A stretch of 64,000 bases of DNA from an uncultured Chlorobiaceae bacterium (GCA_903882665.1 CAIRXW010000013.1:1-64000); one strand, 5' to 3'; counted from the first letter of the stretch, positions 37,265 through 48,117 are shown. Program-made: numbers and translations. The notes: generated from the sequence alone by a model not told the origin.

Positions 37265-38596
37265 TTACCTGGCCTGTCGTCCCCGTGTTTTGCCTGACTT
37301 CATGAAACCATCGTAATGGCGCATGAGCAGATGGCTTTCAACCTGTTGCAGGGTATCAAGACCAACACCAACAATAATCAAAAGACTGGTTCCGCCAAAA
37401 AACTGTGCAAACCCTTGCGTTACGTTGCCGAACTTTGTCAAAAAAGTTGGCAGGATTGCGATGATGGCAAGCGATATGGCACCCGGAAGCGTAATCCGTG
37501 TCAGAATATTGTCAATGAAGTCAGCAGTGCTTTTTCCAGGCCGGACACCGGGAATAAATCCGCCCTGACGGCGCATCGTGTCGGCAACTTCCTTTGGATT
37601 GAACGCAATCGCTGTATAAAAATAGGTAAAGAAAACAATCATGGTACCGAACATCAGGGCATACCACCATGAGTCATAAGCGAGTAATTTGGCAATGCTC
37701 TGCATCACCTCATTTTCCGGGAAAAACGAAAGAAAGGTACCAGGCAGAAACATAATGGACTGTGCAAAAATAATGGGCATAACGCCGGCAGTATTGATCC
37801 GCATCGGAATGTACTGTGTACTTCCTCCGTAGACCTTGCGCCCGACAACCCGCTTTGCATGCTGCACAGGAACCCGGCGGGTACCAACCGTGAGTATGAC
37901 AACAAAAGCAACAATAGCGGCCATCATGGCAAGAATGATGATCTCAATAATCCAGTTCTTGCTTCCCAGTGAGACTGAACGAAATTCAGCAACGAGTGCC
38001 TGGGGAAATCGTGCAAGAATACCGATCATGATAATGAGCGAGATACCATTACCGATACCACGTTCCGTAATCTTCTCGCCAAGCCACATCACAAATACCG
38101 TGGACGCTGTCAGAAGAATCACAACTGTTGCGGTAAAAAAGAGACCGGGATCAGGGACAACTATCTTTCCAAAAGTTGCCGGACTCGAAAAACTGACACT
38201 GACTCCCCATGACTGGAGTATAGCGATCACGACTGTGCCATACCGTGTCATCTGGCTGATTTTTTGCCGGCCATCTTCCCCCTCTTTCTGCAGTTTCTGA
38301 AAATAGGGAGTAACGGCTCCAAGCAACTGGACAATAATTGATGCCGAAATGTATGGCATTATGCCCAGAGAAAAAATTGATGCCCGTTGAAAAGCTCCGC
38401 CGACAAAAAGATCGAAAAGACCAAAAAGGTCGTTGGCATGGGAAGTCGATGCGCCTGATACAGCAGCCGCATCAACACCCGGGATTGTGATGTGTGCACC
38501 AAGCCTGTAGACAAACAAGAGAAGAAGCGTATAAAGGATCCGCTGACGGAGTTCAGGGATTTTATTGATGTTGCTTATACTTTCAGTAAGCTTCAT
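37265..38596 (-). CDS. secY: preprotein translocase subunit SecY
   Basis: 443 residues with ten hydrophobic segments. The N-terminus KIPELRQRILYTLLLLFVYRLG and motifs such as GGTSLLIIVGVGLDTLQQVES near the C-terminus are SecY. It forms the protein-conducting channel in the inner membrane with SecE and SecG. It lies in the standard position between rplO and map. Confidence 0.97.
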   Translation of the reverse strand: MKLTESISNINKIPELRQRILYTLLLLFVYRLGAHITIPGVDAAAVSGASTSHANDLFGLFDLFVGGAFQRASIFSLGIMPYISASIIVQLLGAVTPYFQKLQKEGEDGRQKISQMTRYGTVVIAILQSWGVSVSFSSPATFGKIVVPDPGLFFTATVVILLTASTVFVMWLGEKITERGIGNGISLIIMIGILARFPQALVAEFRSVSLGSKNWIIEIIILAMMAAIVAFVVILTVGTRRVPVQHAKRVVGRKVYGGSTQYIPMRINTAGVMPIIFAQSIMFLPGTFLSFFPENEVMQSIAKLLAYDSWWYALMFGTMIVFFTYFYTAIAFNPKEVADTMRRQGGFIPGVRPGKSTADFIDNILTRITLPGAISLAIIAILPTFLTKFGNVTQGFAQFFGGTSLLIIVGVGLDTLQQVESHLLMRHYDGFMKSGKTRGRQAR

Positions 38597-38614
38597 AGCG
38601 TCCTTTTAACGGCT

Positions 38615-39169
38615 TCAGGCCTTGGTGGATTTTTTTGTTCTCTTTACCAACTTCGCCTTTGGTTTAAGGAGCGCATCTTCAAACGGCAGATCCTTGACCT
38701 TGGATGCCTCTTCAAGCGTACGGAACGCTTTCACGGCTGAGCCACCTGCTGCGATAATCTTTTCTTCGGCACTTTTGCTGAACGCATGAGCAGTTATTTT
38801 AATTCCACTCGTGAGTTCACCATTACCAAGAATCTTGAAATAATCGGCGTTACTGGCATGGAGAAGCGACTTGAGATCAAATATAGTAATCTCGTTTTCT
38901 ACAAGGCCGTCCTCTATCCACTTGTCGATCTGGGTAAGATTAACCGTGTTTACAGGCTTTTTGTCAATAGGGGTAAAACCGAATTTAGGCAGTCTCCGAT
39001 AGACCGGAACCTGTCCACCTTCAATAATAGGTCTCTTGTAGCCACTACGTGACTGCTGACCATTGTTTCCTTTGCCAGCCGTCGTTCCGTTACCTGAACC
39101 TTGACCGCGGCCAACTCTCTTTTTGTTTTTTACTGCGCCTTTTGCAGGACGAAGTGAACTTAAATCCAT
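38615..39169 (-). CDS. rplO: 50S ribosomal protein L15
   Basis: 184 residues from the ATG giving MDLSSLRPAKGAVKNKKRVGRG; a frame reaching back to 39217 overlaps rpmD and adds atypical residues. The Gly/Lys-rich N-terminus (GRGQGSGNGTTAGKG) is the L15 hallmark. The C-terminal tail after KDLPFEDALLKP is longer than in E. coli L15 (144 residues). L15 is a late 50S assembly protein. Confidence 0.95.
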   Translation of the reverse strand: MDLSSLRPAKGAVKNKKRVGRGQGSGNGTTAGKGNNGQQSRSGYKRPIIEGGQVPVYRRLPKFGFTPIDKKPVNTVNLTQIDKWIEDGLVENEITIFDLKSLLHASNADYFKILGNGELTSGIKITAHAFSKSAEEKIIAAGGSAVKAFRTLEEASKVKDLPFEDALLKPKAKLVKRTKKSTKA

Positions 39170-39203
39170 GGTTTCAATTCCCGACTTGCTATTAGTAAAA
39201 ATC

Positions 39204-39389
39204 TTAGACCTCTTCAACCTTTACAAGGTGCTGCACAACCCTGATCTGTCCCTTTGTACAGGGATTATCCTGACGATCAACATGATAATGGGGCCGGCCA
39301 AGGCCAAGTGCCTGAATAGTCGCTCTCTGTTTTTTCGTACAACCAATGATGCTACGCACCTGGGTAATTCTTAATATTTTATCACTCAT
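39204..39389 (-). CDS. rpmD: 50S ribosomal protein L30
   Basis: 61 residues from MSDKILRITQVRSIIG; an ATG five codons earlier (39404) is an alternative, two bases after the rpsE stop. GCTKKQRATIQALGLGR and the final VVQHLVKVEE are L30. The protein is present in the Chlorobi spc cluster between rpsE and rplO as in E. coli. Confidence 0.94.
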   Translation of the reverse strand: MSDKILRITQVRSIIGCTKKQRATIQALGLGRPHYHVDRQDNPCTKGQIRVVQHLVKVEEV

Positions 39390-39406
39390 GATCGCATTTG
39401 TCATTT

Positions 39407-39925
39407 TTAGCTTTCAAAAACCTCTTTAAGGCTCTTTGACCGTCTTTCACCAACATCATAAGCATCAGATATGCTCTGAAGCCCCTTGATAGCCGCCTTG
39501 ACCACATTGTGCGGATTTGATGATCCGAGAGACTTGGTCAGTATGTCGTGTATGCCAGCCATTTCAAGCACAGCCCTGACTGCTCCACCGGCAATAAGAC
39601 CTGTACCAGGCGTTGCAGGCTTCATCATCACCTTGGCTGAACCGTACTTTGCAATAATCTGGTGAGGGATGGTGCCCTTGACAATCGGTACCTTGATGAC
39701 ATTTTTCTTGCCATCTTCAATGCCTTTTGCAATAGCGTCCTGCACTTCGTTTGCTTTACCAAGCCCGTAGCCGACATGACCCTCTTTATCGCCAACGACA
39801 ACAATAGCATTGAATCCGAAGCGTTTTCCACCTTTGACAACCTTTGCAGTCCTGTTGATATGTACCAGCTTCTCTTTCAGATTTAACTCACCGGGTCTGA
39901 TACTCTTAGCAGATGTTTTTGCCAT
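39407..39925 (-). CDS. rpsE: 30S ribosomal protein S5
   Basis: 172 residues. The N-terminal double-stranded-RNA-binding domain holds [22 protein letters not shown] (core [18 protein letters not shown]), and the C-terminal domain holds [31 protein letters not shown] in shorter form [18 protein letters not shown]5 lies at the mRNA entry site and affects decoding accuracy. Confidence 0.97.
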   Translation of the reverse strand: MAKTSAKSIRPGELNLKEKLVHINRTAKVVKGGKRFGFNAIVVVGDKEGHVGYGLGKANEVQDAIAKGIEDGKKNVIKVPIVKGTIPHQIIAKYGSAKVMMKPATPGTGLIAGGAVRAVLEMAGIHDILTKSLGSSNPHNVVKAAIKGLQSISDAYDVGERRSKSLKEVFES

Positions 39926-39950
39926 TTACCTATCTCTTTGAAATGTTTTT

Positions 39951-40310
39951 TTAAAAGATCAGTCCTGCTTCTCTCGCTCCATCAGCCAATGCCTTGACTC
40001 TGCCATGATAACGAAATCCATTCCTGTCAAATACCACACATGTTATACCCGCTGCAAGGGCCTTCTGACCAAGCTGATTTCCGATGATACGGCAACGCTC
40101 TGACTTGGAACCCTGAAGAGCTGCATTATCCTTTGACATCGTTGACACAGCCAATATGGTTGTACTGCTGACATCATCAATCAACTGTGCGTAAATCTGC
40201 GAAAGGCTCCTGTACACACATAGCCTCGGCTTTTCCTGGGTACCCTGGACATTGCCCCTGCTTCTGTCCTTGATTTTCTGCCTGCGAGAGGCTTTATCGA
40301 TTTGACTCAT
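39951..40310 (-). CDS. rplR: 50S ribosomal protein L18
   Basis: 119 residues. The Arg-rich start [19 protein letters not shown] is followed by [19 protein letters not shown] and the C-terminal [21 protein letters not shown]18 binds 5S rRNA with L5 in the central protuberance. It lies between rplF and rpsE. Confidence 0.97.
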   Translation of the reverse strand: MSQIDKASRRQKIKDRSRGNVQGTQEKPRLCVYRSLSQIYAQLIDDVSSTTILAVSTMSKDNAALQGSKSERCRIIGNQLGQKALAAGITCVVFDRNGFRYHGRVKALADGAREAGLIF

Positions 40311-40368
40311 GCTCTTGAACCGTTGTATAATGTTATTGCCTGACTACTTGAGCTTTTCCTTTGACTCT

Positions 40369-40908
40369 TTATTTTCCTGCAGCCTTACCTTCCTTGCGGC
40401 GTATGACTTCGCCTGCATACTTGATACCCTTTCCACGGTAAGGTTCCGGTTTGCGGAATGAGCGAATCTTGGCGGCAACCTGTCCAACAAGCGCCTTATC
40501 GATACCGCTGACAAGCACGGTAACCTGATCAGGCACCTCAATTTTGATTTCGTCAGGGGCCTTGAAATAGATCATATGCGAATAACCGAGCGTCAGGGCG
40601 AGCAAATCATTTTTCAGTTCTGCACGATATCCGACTCCGGCAATTTCGAGTTTTCTGGTAAAACCCTTTGTCACACCATCAACCATATTGCTGATAAGCA
40701 TGCGGTAAAGACCATGCTGAGCCTTCGCCTTTTTACTGTCATCACTTCTCACAACGGTAATTACACCGTTTTCTTCCGATACAGTTACCTGATCCGTCAG
40801 CCTCTGTTCAAGAGTGCCTTTAGGACCGGATACCCTGATAGTTGAGTCGTTGATCTCTATCTTTGCCTGATTGCTCAGGGATATGGGCATTTTTCCTATT
40901 CTTGACAT
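40369..40908 (-). CDS. rplF: 50S ribosomal protein L6
   Basis: 179 residues. MSRIGKMPISLSNQAKIEI and the C-terminal signature EPYRGKGIKYAGEVIRRKEGK are L6. Two homologous L6 domains bind the base of the L7/L12 stalk near the sarcin-ricin loop. It follows rpsH by 28 bases. Confidence 0.97.
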   Translation of the reverse strand: MSRIGKMPISLSNQAKIEINDSTIRVSGPKGTLEQRLTDQVTVSEENGVITVVRSDDSKKAKAQHGLYRMLISNMVDGVTKGFTRKLEIAGVGYRAELKNDLLALTLGYSHMIYFKAPDEIKIEVPDQVTVLVSGIDKALVGQVAAKIRSFRKPEPYRGKGIKYAGEVIRRKEGKAAGK

Positions 40909-40936
40909 GGTATTCTAATGCTCTCTGGCTTATGAA

Positions 40937-41332
40937 TTAATAGATACGGAACAGGATTTCACCACCTACGCCCTGTGCCCTTGCCTCTTTATCAGTTATA
41001 ATCCCGTTCGATGAGGAGAGGATGTATAACCCGAGACCACCAAGATATTTTTTAATATCCTTTCCGTCATAGACACGCCGCCCCGGTTTGCTGACTCTGG
41101 TAATCTCTTTTATGGCAGGATCACCGTGCGCAGTATACTTGAGATCAATCCGCAGAAAAGGAAATTTTTCGGTGGTGATGACCGTAAAGTTCTTGATGTA
41201 GCCTTTCTCTACGAGCAATTGAGAGAGATTTTCCCTGAGCTTTGAATAGGGAATATCGGTTGTTTTATTTTTTGCTCTTCCCGCATTTCTGATACGGGTG
41301 ATATAATCTGCAATAGAATCCGTTACAGGCAT
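40937..41332 (-). CDS. rpsH: 30S ribosomal protein S8
   Basis: 131 residues. The N-terminal [16 protein letters not shown] and the C-terminal [24 protein letters not shown] are diagnostic. S8 is a primary 16S rRNA-binding protein and in E. coli represses the spc operon; whether that occurs here is unknown. Confidence 0.97.
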   Translation of the reverse strand: MPVTDSIADYITRIRNAGRAKNKTTDIPYSKLRENLSQLLVEKGYIKNFTVITTEKFPFLRIDLKYTAHGDPAIKEITRVSKPGRRVYDGKDIKKYLGGLGLYILSSSNGIITDKEARAQGVGGEILFRIY

Positions 41333-41394
41333 AGCAAACGTTGGTTACTTTCTAAAATGAACAAATACCTTACTTTAACTAAAGGAAAGCCCGC

Positions 41395-41664
41395 TTACCA
41401 GCTTGCTTTCTTGACACCAGGCAACTTTCCTTCAAGAGCAAACTTGCGGAACATATGCCTGCATAACCCATACTTTGCATAAACACCCCTTCCACGACCT
41501 GTCAGCACACAACGGTTACGTACCCTTGTTGCAGAGCTGTCCCTCGGCAATTTGCGGAGAGCTTCATAGTCGCCAGCTTTAAGCAACTCAGCACGGAGGA
41601 CTGCATATTTCGCTACAAGCTTGATTCTCTTTTCGTTCCTTGCTACAACGCTTTTCTTGGCCAT
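41395..41664 (-). CDS. rpsN: 30S ribosomal protein S14 (zinc-free form)
   Basis: 89 residues. [17 protein letters not shown] and [24 protein letters not shown] (core [18 protein letters not shown]) are S14. The length and the lack of the CxxC...CxxC set put it in the long zinc-independent class. It is part of the 30S head. Confidence 0.96.
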   Translation of the reverse strand: MAKKSVVARNEKRIKLVAKYAVLRAELLKAGDYEALRKLPRDSSATRVRNRCVLTGRGRGVYAKYGLCRHMFRKFALEGKLPGVKKASW

Positions 41665-41680
41665 CTGTTTTCTGAATTAT

Positions 41681-42307
41681 TTAGTTGTTCTTCTTTTTGA
41701 ATGGCATTCCAAGCTCCGAAAGCAGTACGTAAGCCTCTTCGTCTGTCGAAGCTGACGTAACAAAACTGATATCCATTCCGGAGATTCTCGGTACTTTATC
41801 AATATCGATTTCCGGAAATATAATCTGCTCCCTGACTCCTACCGTGTAGTTTCCACGTCCGTCGAAACTGGTATCGCTGAGCCCGCGGAAATCACGTATC
41901 CTTGGAACGGCAAGACTGACAAAACGGTCAAAAAACTCATACATTGCCTTGCGGCGAAGCGTTACGCGGCAGCCTATAGGTTGACCTTCACGCAATTTGA
42001 AGTTCGATATTGCTTTCTTTGATTTACGGATCTGTGGTTTCTGACCGGTAATCTGGGCAAGCTCCTGAAGGGCTATTTCAAGCAACTTCGGTTCCGCCGC
42101 TGCGGCTCCTACGCCGATATTGATCGATATTTTTTCAAGCCTGGGGACCAGCATGACATTCTTGTACTGAAAGCGCTCAATAAGATTCGGCGTTGCTTTC
42201 TCTTTGAAGAATGTTTCAAGTCTTGCCATTGAAGGGGCAGAAGGTATCATCTCTATATTCTTGTCCATCTTTTTCTTTATCAGTTTACCCTCGATGGTCT
42301 TGGTCAT
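41681..42307 (-). CDS. rplE: 50S ribosomal protein L5
   Basis: 208 residues from the first ATG. The conserved core starts at about residue 28 ([22 protein letters not shown], core [20 protein letters not shown]); ATGs at codons 14, 20 and 27 could shorten it to about 182. [17 protein letters not shown] and the C-terminal [15 protein letters not shown] are L5. It binds 5S rRNA and contacts the P-site tRNA. Confidence 0.95.
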   Translation of the reverse strand: MTKTIEGKLIKKKMDKNIEMIPSAPSMARLETFFKEKATPNLIERFQYKNVMLVPRLEKISINIGVGAAAAEPKLLEIALQELAQITGQKPQIRKSKKAISNFKLREGQPIGCRVTLRRKAMYEFFDRFVSLAVPRIRDFRGLSDTSFDGRGNYTVGVREQIIFPEIDIDKVPRISGMDISFVTSASTDEEAYVLLSELGMPFKKKNN

Positions 42308-42329
42308 CGGGGACTTTTAGTGGAAACAG

Positions 42330-42572
42330 TTAACTTTTCTTCACATTGGAAGAATGAATCGGGAACTCACGCTCGATGATCGACCCTTGTGTCTGACCCT
42401 GGGCCGGGCGCGTATGGCGCTTGCGGATATTGACACCTTCAACAATAACACGACTTTTTATCGGAAACACTTTTAAAATCTTTCCAGCCTTGCCTTTATC
42501 ATTGCCGCTGATCACGATAACCGAATCGTTTTTCTTGACGTGCAACTTAACCTTTTTAATCCCTGTTTTCAT
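42330..42572 (-). CDS. rplX: 50S ribosomal protein L24
   Basis: 80 residues with the KOW motif [21 protein letters not shown] (core [16 protein letters not shown]). L24 starts 50S assembly near the tunnel exit. A tRNA-Gly gene lies 34 bases upstream, between it and rplN. Confidence 0.95.
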   Translation of the reverse strand: MKTGIKKVKLHVKKNDSVIVISGNDKGKAGKILKVFPIKSRVIVEGVNIRKRHTRPAQGQTQGSIIEREFPIHSSNVKKS

Positions 42573-42606
42573 TTTTAACTGATATGATATTATTCATAAA
42601 ATCCGG

Positions 42607-42679
42607 AGCGGGAGACGAGATTCGAACTCGCGACCAACAGCTTGGAAGGCTGTGACTCTACCAACTGAGTTACTCCCGC
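42607..42679 (-). tRNA. tRNA-Gly (anticodon UCC)
   Basis: The 73-base cloverleaf folds completely. The acceptor GCGGGAG (42673-42679) pairs with CTCCCGC (42608-42614). The anticodon stem is ACAGC/GCTGT with loop CTTCCAA, giving anticodon TCC. The T-loop is the standard TTCGAAT. The discriminator is U, as usual for bacterial tRNA-Gly; the 3' CCA is not encoded (CCG follows). It lies on the same strand inside the ribosomal cluster, between rplN and rplX, and must be cut from the operon transcript. Confidence 0.96.
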
Positions 42680-42689
42680 CTGTGACACC

Positions 42690-43058
42690 TTACAATACTT
42701 CGGGTGCCAAAGAAACAATCTTCATAAATTTTCTGTCACGAAGCTCTCTTGCCACCGGCCCGAAAATACGGGTACCTCTTGGTTCGCCCTGAGCATTGAG
42801 AAGAACAACTGCGTTCTCGTCAAAGCGGATATAGGAACCATCTTTTCTGCGTGACTCCTTGACACAGCGTACGACAACGGCCCTGCATACATCCTTCTTT
42901 TTTACAATACCACCAGGAACTGCTGCTTTGACCGTCACAATTATCTGATCACCCAATGAGGCATAACGCCTCCCGGTTCCGCCGAAAACATGAATACAAC
43001 GAACCTTTTTGGCTCCGCTGTTGTCGGCAACAACCAGATTTGTTTCTTTCTGGATCAT
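42690..43058 (-). CDS. rplN: 50S ribosomal protein L14
   Basis: 122 residues, the standard length. [24 protein letters not shown] and [21 protein letters not shown] are L14. It forms part of the intersubunit bridge. It ends 11 bases before the tRNA-Gly gene. Confidence 0.97.
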   Translation of the reverse strand: MIQKETNLVVADNSGAKKVRCIHVFGGTGRRYASLGDQIIVTVKAAVPGGIVKKKDVCRAVVVRCVKESRRKDGSYIRFDENAVVLLNAQGEPRGTRIFGPVARELRDRKFMKIVSLAPEVL

Positions 43059-43096
43059 CCTGTTTCAAACTTTATTAAATGTGTAAAAATGCTCTC

Positions 43097-43381
43097 TTAC
43101 CTGGCTTTTTCTATAATTTCTACCAAACGACAGCTCTTCCTTTTGCTCAGTGGACGACACTCGACTACTTTAACCAGATCACCGATTCCAGCTTCATTCT
43201 TTTCATCATGAACTGTCAGCTTTGTCGTTTTCTTGAAATATTTCTTGTATACCGGATGCTGTACGCTACGCTCGACTGCAATAACACATGATTTATCCAT
43301 CTTGTCACTGACAACCTTGCCTAACCAACTTTTTTTTCTTCCCCTTACTGGAGCACTCTGTTCCATTGATACACTGCCCAT
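43097..43381 (-). CDS. rpsQ: 30S ribosomal protein S17
   Basis: 94 residues from the ATG giving [17 protein letters not shown], chosen because GGAAG lies about ten bases upstream; the frame extends to 43432 with less typical residues. [24 protein letters not shown] and [21 protein letters not shown] are S17. An early 16S rRNA-binding protein. Confidence 0.92.
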   Translation of the reverse strand: MGSVSMEQSAPVRGRKKSWLGKVVSDKMDKSCVIAVERSVQHPVYKKYFKKTTKLTVHDEKNEAGIGDLVKVVECRPLSKRKSCRLVEIIEKAR

Positions 43382-43428
43382 TTTATTTTCTTCCATGTAA
43401 GTAAACAGTTTTTTTGTTTGCCTTTCCC

Positions 43429-43635
43429 TCAAACCTGGCTCGTTTCGGCAGCAGCAAGTTGATGGAGACGGTTTTTCATGCGCGCAATATCCCGCTTCGA
43501 ATTGCGGAAAACCATAGGATTCTGCGGCTGCTCAATAACCTTAAAAAAATTGATATCGGCAAGTCTGTTTTGAAGCTCTTTGAGCCTGTCAATCAGTTCC
43601 TGTTTGTTTAGTGCCGCAATTTCATACTTTTTCAT
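43429..43635 (-). CDS. rpmC: 50S ribosomal protein L29
   Basis: 68 residues from [18 protein letters not shown]; the frame extends upstream to 43803 but overlaps rpl[17 protein letters not shown] and [10 protein letters not shown] are L29. A small helical protein at the tunnel exit. Confidence 0.93.
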   Translation of the reverse strand: MKKYEIAALNKQELIDRLKELQNRLADINFFKVIEQPQNPMVFRNSKRDIARMKNRLHQLAAAETSQV

Positions 43636-43657
43636 AATATGTAACCCTCGTATCGAA

Positions 43658-44089
43658 TTAGTTGCTCGGTTTATCTTCGTAATCAGGACGGACAATGAAT
43701 CTGGTCTTGATGGGCAGCTTCTGTGCTGCAAGCCTGAAGGCCTCTGTGGCAACCTCTTTCGGCACTCCATCAGCCTCGAACATGATTCTTCCTGGCTTGA
43801 CAACCGCGACCCAAAACTCTGGTGAACCTTTTCCCGATCCCATTCGTGTTTCTGCAGGTTTCTGGGTTACTGGTTTGTCAGGGAAAATCCTGATCCAGAT
43901 TTTACCATCCCTCTTCATAAATCTCGTCATTGCAACACGGGCAGCCTCAATCTGACGGCTGGTAATCCATGCTGACTCAACTGCTTTAAGACCGAACGAA
44001 CCGAAAGATACCGATGTACCACGTCCTGAATTGCCTTTCATCCGGCCTCGTTGTGTCTTTCTATATTTAACTCTCTTTGGCATTAACAT
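43658..44089 (-). CDS. rplP: 50S ribosomal protein L16
   Basis: 143 residues. [20 protein letters not shown] and [29 protein letters not shown] (core [19 protein letters not shown]) are L16. It organises the A-site region of the 50S subunit. Confidence 0.97.
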   Translation of the reverse strand: MLMPKRVKYRKTQRGRMKGNSGRGTSVSFGSFGLKAVESAWITSRQIEAARVAMTRFMKRDGKIWIRIFPDKPVTQKPAETRMGSGKGSPEFWVAVVKPGRIMFEADGVPKEVATEAFRLAAQKLPIKTRFIVRPDYEDKPSN

Positions 44090-44132
44090 ACAGGCAACTC
44101 CATTCTATTTTCTGATTGTATGGTACTTGATA

Positions 44133-44888
44133 TTATGATCGTTTGGTCCGATTGCGGCGCTTGCTGGTGCGAGTGTCGCGATTTCTTGCTCCTGGATCAC
44201 TGCGTCTGTCCTTCATTCTCTTCATCTCTTCTTCTTCAATGGCATCAATACGCTGCACAAGAACTTCACCTTTGTAAACCCAGACCTTGATACCGATGGT
44301 ACCGGCTATGGTATGAGCGGTGACACTTGCATAATCGACATTGGCACGAATGGTATGAAGCGGAATCTTGCCCTCCTTGTACTGCTCGGAGCGCGCAATT
44401 TCTGCTCCACCAAGACGACCACCACAGCGAATCCTGACACCTTCAGCTCCAGAGCGCATTGCCTGCTGGATAGCCTGCTTCATGGCCCTTCTGAACGAAA
44501 CACGATTTTCGAGCTGGTAGGCGATGTTATCACCAATCAACTGTGCCTCAATTTCAGGCTTGACTACCTCAACAACATCAATCTTCACCTCTTTGCCAGT
44601 AATACGGCTCAACTCCTGAGACAGGTTGTTGATTTCCTCGCCTTTTCTTCCAACAACAGCACCAGGGCGAGCTGCATAGATATTTATCTTGACATGCTTC
44701 GTTGTTCTCTCGATAATAATACGCGCAATGCCAGCTCTCTCCTTCTTCAGCCTTGCGAGAACATAGGTACGGATAACATGGTCCTGTTTGATCTTATCCG
44801 ATATAACCGGACTGTCATCATACCAGCGTGACGCCCAGTCCCTGATAATTCCCAGCCTAAATCCAGTAGGATTAACTTTCTGACCCAA
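44133..44888 (-). CDS. rpsC: 30S ribosomal protein S3
   Basis: 251 residues. [18 protein letters not shown] is the standard start. A KH domain follows with [15 protein letters not shown], then the C-terminal S3 domain with [21 protein letters not shown] basic tail ([20 protein letters not shown]) extends beyond the core. S3 forms the mRNA entry with S4 and S5. Confidence 0.97.
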   Translation of the reverse strand: MGQKVNPTGFRLGIIRDWASRWYDDSPVISDKIKQDHVIRTYVLARLKKERAGIARIIIERTTKHVKINIYAARPGAVVGRKGEEINNLSQELSRITGKEVKIDVVEVVKPEIEAQLIGDNIAYQLENRVSFRRAMKQAIQQAMRSGAEGVRIRCGGRLGGAEIARSEQYKEGKIPLHTIRANVDYASVTAHTIAGTIGIKVWVYKGEVLVQRIDAIEEEEMKRMKDRRSDPGARNRDTRTSKRRNRTKRS

Positions 44889-44903
44889 TGCTCTCTCCTT
44901 GTT

Positions 44904-45263
44904 TTATTTAGTTGCTGGATTTTTAACCTTATCAATGACTATCGTAAGATGATTCGATCTTTTTCGAATCCTGAATGCCCGACCCATAGGAGCAGGAAGC
45001 GTTCTTTTCAGTGTCGTACCTTCATCGACAAAGATAGTTTTGACGAATAGCTCCTGGTCGCCGACCCTTTCATCAGGGTTTAGCTGAGCGTAATTTGCCA
45101 CTGCTGACTTGAGCGTCATCATGACATTTCGCGAAGCAGCCTTTGTAGAGTTGAGCAGAATGGCCTTGGCCAGATCAACCTGCTTTCCACGAATCAGCCC
45201 TACGACAAGACGCATTTTCCGTGGTGATGTTGGCGTATCCCGTAAAATTGCTTTAGCTTCCAT
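44904..45263 (-). CDS. rplV: 50S ribosomal protein L22
   Basis: 119 residues. [21 protein letters not shown] and the loop [25 protein letters not shown] (core [17 protein letters not shown]) are L22. The beta-hairpin lines the exit tunnel. Confidence 0.97.
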   Translation of the reverse strand: MEAKAILRDTPTSPRKMRLVVGLIRGKQVDLAKAILLNSTKAASRNVMMTLKSAVANYAQLNPDERVGDQELFVKTIFVDEGTTLKRTLPAPMGRAFRIRKRSNHLTIVIDKVKNPATK

Positions 45264-45293
45264 TGTAATCTTTACCCTTTCGCGTTATTCAAT

Positions 45294-45593
45294 TTATTTT
45301 TTTCTTGGTGCTGATCCGCCTTTTTCAGCCTTTCCACCACCAGCATGGCCGCGAAACGATCTTGTCGGGGCAAACTCTCCAAGCTTATGACCTACCATAT
45401 TATCACCAACATAGACCGGCACATGGCTTTTACCATTATGCACCGCGACGGTATGACCGACAAAATCAGGTGAAATCATTGAACTTCTGGACCAGGTCTT
45501 GATAACCTTTTTTTCTTCCCTGCTATTCATATCAAGGATCCGCTTTTCCAGTTTTATATCAATGAACGGTCCCTTTTTAAGTGATCTTGGCAT
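45294..45593 (-). CDS. rpsS: 30S ribosomal protein S19
   Basis: 99 residues. [20 protein letters not shown] and the signature [20 protein letters not shown] are S19. It lies in the 30S head with S13. Confidence 0.97.
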   Translation of the reverse strand: MPRSLKKGPFIDIKLEKRILDMNSREEKKVIKTWSRSSMISPDFVGHTVAVHNGKSHVPVYVGDNMVGHKLGEFAPTRSFRGHAGGGKAEKGGSAPRKK

Positions 45594-45626
45594 AATTTCT
45601 CTGCTTGTTGTTGTTAACCGCTATAG

Positions 45627-46466
45627 TTATTTGGCGTTTCTGCCGCGTACAATCAATTTTTGTGAAGCCTTTTTCTTGTTCCTTGTCTTCAAACCCTTGG
45701 CAAGCTGACCCCATGGCGACATAGGATGCTTTCTTCCACCACCCGACTTCGATTTACCTTCACCACCACCCATCGGGTGATCGACCGGGTTCATCGCCAT
45801 ACCTCTTGTCTGGGGACGGATACCAAGCCAGCGGCTTCTTCCTGCTTTGCCGAGAACAACATTTTCATGATCCGTATTACCGACCACACCGATAGTGGCA
45901 CGACACTCGACCCTGAGCTTGCGAATTTCGCCGGAAGGAAGCTTCAAAGTAACATAATCTCCTTCACGAGCAGCAAGAACCGCAAACCCACCTGCTGAGC
46001 GGACAATCTGTCCACCCTTGCCCGCTTTCATCTCAATATTATGAATATCCGTACCAAGAGGAATATTTTTCAGGGGCATGGTGTTGCCGGTCTTGATTTC
46101 GACCTTCTCTCCGCTTTCCACCTTGTCACCGACATTTAAACCTTTCGGGGCGAGAATATAACGTTTTTCTCCGTCATTGTAATGCAATAATGCAATTCTT
46201 GATGAACGGTTCGGATCATACTCAATTGCAGCAACCGTTGCAGGAATTCCATCCTTGTTGCGCTTGAAATCGATAATCCTGTAATGCCTTTTGTGTCCAC
46301 CACCTCTATGCCTTGAAGTCTTGCGTCCAGCAGCGTTGCGGCCACCTGACTTCTTTAAGGGCACAAGCAGGCTTTTTTCAGGCGTGCTTTTTGTGATTTC
46401 ATCGAATGCAGGGTACGACATGAACCTTGACCCTGGCGTTACCGGCGCTAACTTCCTTATAGCCAT
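45627..46466 (-). CDS. rplB: 50S ribosomal protein L2
   Basis: 279 residues. [21 protein letters not shown] and the C-terminal [20 protein letters not shown] are diagnostic; the second holds the conserved histidine of the peptidyl-transferase region. L2 is needed for subunit joining and peptide bond formation. Confidence 0.97.
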   Translation of the reverse strand: MAIRKLAPVTPGSRFMSYPAFDEITKSTPEKSLLVPLKKSGGRNAAGRKTSRHRGGGHKRHYRIIDFKRNKDGIPATVAAIEYDPNRSSRIALLHYNDGEKRYILAPKGLNVGDKVESGEKVEIKTGNTMPLKNIPLGTDIHNIEMKAGKGGQIVRSAGGFAVLAAREGDYVTLKLPSGEIRKLRVECRATIGVVGNTDHENVVLGKAGRSRWLGIRPQTRGMAMNPVDHPMGGGEGKSKSGGGRKHPMSPWGQLAKGLKTRNKKKASQKLIVRGRNAK

Positions 46467-46497
46467 TTGAATGTATGATCTATCCTTTTTATGAGTA

Positions 46498-46809
46498 CTA
46501 TCCTTCGCTCTTCTGGGCTGAACCTGAGTAATAATCTATCGACTGCCCCTTTTCAAGAGTGATAATCGCTTTTTTCCAGTCACTTTTCTTTCCGGTAACC
46601 CTTCCCTTGCGGGTATTCTGGGCTCGGGATTTGCCGAGGCAATTGATCGTACGGATCGACTTGACCTCAACACCAAATTTGTTCTCTACCGCTTTCTTGA
46701 TATCAGTCTTGTCGGCATCGGGTTTAACGACGAAAACATACTGTCCTTTCTTCTCTGTCAGCCCGGTACTTTTTTCTGTCAACAAGGGGCGCAACAACGG
46801 GTTTATCAT
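46498..46809 (-). CDS. rplW: 50S ribosomal protein L23
   Basis: 103 residues. [20 protein letters not shown] and [21 protein letters not shown] are L23. It is the docking site of trigger factor and SRP at the tunnel exit. Confidence 0.96.
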   Translation of the reverse strand: MINPLLRPLLTEKSTGLTEKKGQYVFVVKPDADKTDIKKAVENKFGVEVKSIRTINCLGKSRAQNTRKGRVTGKKSDWKKAIITLEKGQSIDYYSGSAQKSEG

Positions 46810-46841
46810 CTCTTTAACTCCTTTTTTGGGGAAAACTCCAA

Positions 46842-47468
46842 TTACCCTAAAGTATCTTCTATTTTTTTCAGCGCCGTCTTCTGGACGAGTAACGTATGGC
46901 TATGAAGAATATCATAGGTAGAAGCCTTGTCGGCTGTCATGACATTCAATGCCGCGATATTCTTTCCGGATCTTGCAATGATCAGATCATACTCAGGCGT
47001 CAACATAAGAGTTTTTTTCTGAGAAAGACCAAGATTTTTCAGAATCTGGGCAAAAGGTTTTGTCTTTATGTTCTCAAAGATGAAATCCTCTATCACAAGA
47101 ATCTGGCCAGCCTTCGCCTTGGAACTCAGTGCAGAGCGTCTTGCGAGAAGTTTAACCTTCTTGTTGACTTTCTGATCATAAGAATGGGGAACCGGCCCGA
47201 ATATTGTACCGCCACCAATATTGAGTGGTGAACGGCTTGAACCCTGGCGCGCATTACCGGTACCTTTCTGGCGAAGGGGCTTTCTCCCGCCACCTCTGAC
47301 TTCACCGCGTGTTTTAGACTTATGTGTTCCCTGCCGTCTGTTTGCGAGAATTGACTTGACGTCGAGATACATCGCATGTTCAGATATTTCTGCGCCGAAT
47401 ATATCATCACGGAGCGTTACCACTTCCCCGGTTTCAGTTCCGCCGGTATTTAAGACTTTAAGTTCCAT
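46842..47468 (-). CDS. rplD: 50S ribosomal protein L4
   Basis: 208 residues from [17 protein letters not shown]; an ATG four codons upstream (47480) is an alternative. [21 protein letters not shown] and [15 protein letters not shown] are L4. Its loop reaches the exit tunnel. L4 represses the S10 operon in E. coli; this is not known here. Confidence 0.95.
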   Translation of the reverse strand: MELKVLNTGGTETGEVVTLRDDIFGAEISEHAMYLDVKSILANRRQGTHKSKTRGEVRGGGRKPLRQKGTGNARQGSSRSPLNIGGGTIFGPVPHSYDQKVNKKVKLLARRSALSSKAKAGQILVIEDFIFENIKTKPFAQILKNLGLSQKKTLMLTPEYDLIIARSGKNIAALNVMTADKASTYDILHSHTLLVQKTALKKIEDTLG

Positions 47469-47487
47469 AGCTTCGTGCATTCAGCAT

Positions 47488-48117
47488 TTACTTTTTTGTA
47501 GAAACAATCTTGACATAGGAATTCTTTGGTCCAGGCACCGATCCCTTAATGACAATAAGATTGGATTCAGGCATGATCTTGAATATTTCAAGATTCCTGA
47601 CGGTAATATTGTCTGATCCCATGCGTCCAGCCATTCTGGTACCCTTGAAAACCCTTGACGGATCCGATGAAGCACCAATAGAACCTGGCGCTCTCTGCCT
47701 GTCCGACTGACCATGTGTCCTCTGAGCACCCGAGAAGTTGTGGCGCTTCATAACACCAGCGAAACCCTTTCCTTTCGAAACACCGAGAACGTTAATCTTT
47801 TCGCCCTCTTTGAACGATTCAACACTGACAGCACTGCCAAGTTCAAGTTCCTGATTAAGCTCTGTAAAGTCAAACTCAGCCAGCTTGAAACCCGGTGTTA
47901 CTCCAGCCTTTTTGTAATGTCCCTGCAGTGGCTTGCTGACATTCTTTTCCTTCCTTTCTCCGATACCAATCTGATAAGCATCGTAACCGTCTGTATCAAC
48001 ACGCTTAACCTGTGTTACAAAGCATGGACCTGCCTGGATAATCGTGCAGGATACTGCTTCGCGTTTCTCATTGAATAAACGGGTCATGCCGATTTTTTTT
48101 CCAAGAATCGCACCCAT
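47488..48117 (-). CDS. rplC: 50S ribosomal protein L3
   Basis: 209 residues. [20 protein letters not shown] and [20 protein letters not shown] are L3. It is one of the first proteins in 50S assembly. Confidence 0.97.
   Translation of the reverse strand: MGAILGKKIGMTRLFNEKREAVSCTIIQAGPCFVTQVKRVDTDGYDAYQIGIGERKEKNVSKPLQGHYKKAGVTPGFKLAEFDFTELNQELELGSAVSVESFKEGEKINVLGVSKGKGFAGVMKRHNFSGAQRTHGQSDRQRAPGSIGASSDPSRVFKGTRMAGRMGSDNITVRNLEIFKIMPESNLIVIKGSVPGPKNSYVKIVSTKK

Noticed and set aside
37254-37265. Missing adk between secY and map considered as a deletion
   Set aside because: Many bacteria lack adk at this place; the gene ends are intact and spaced normally.
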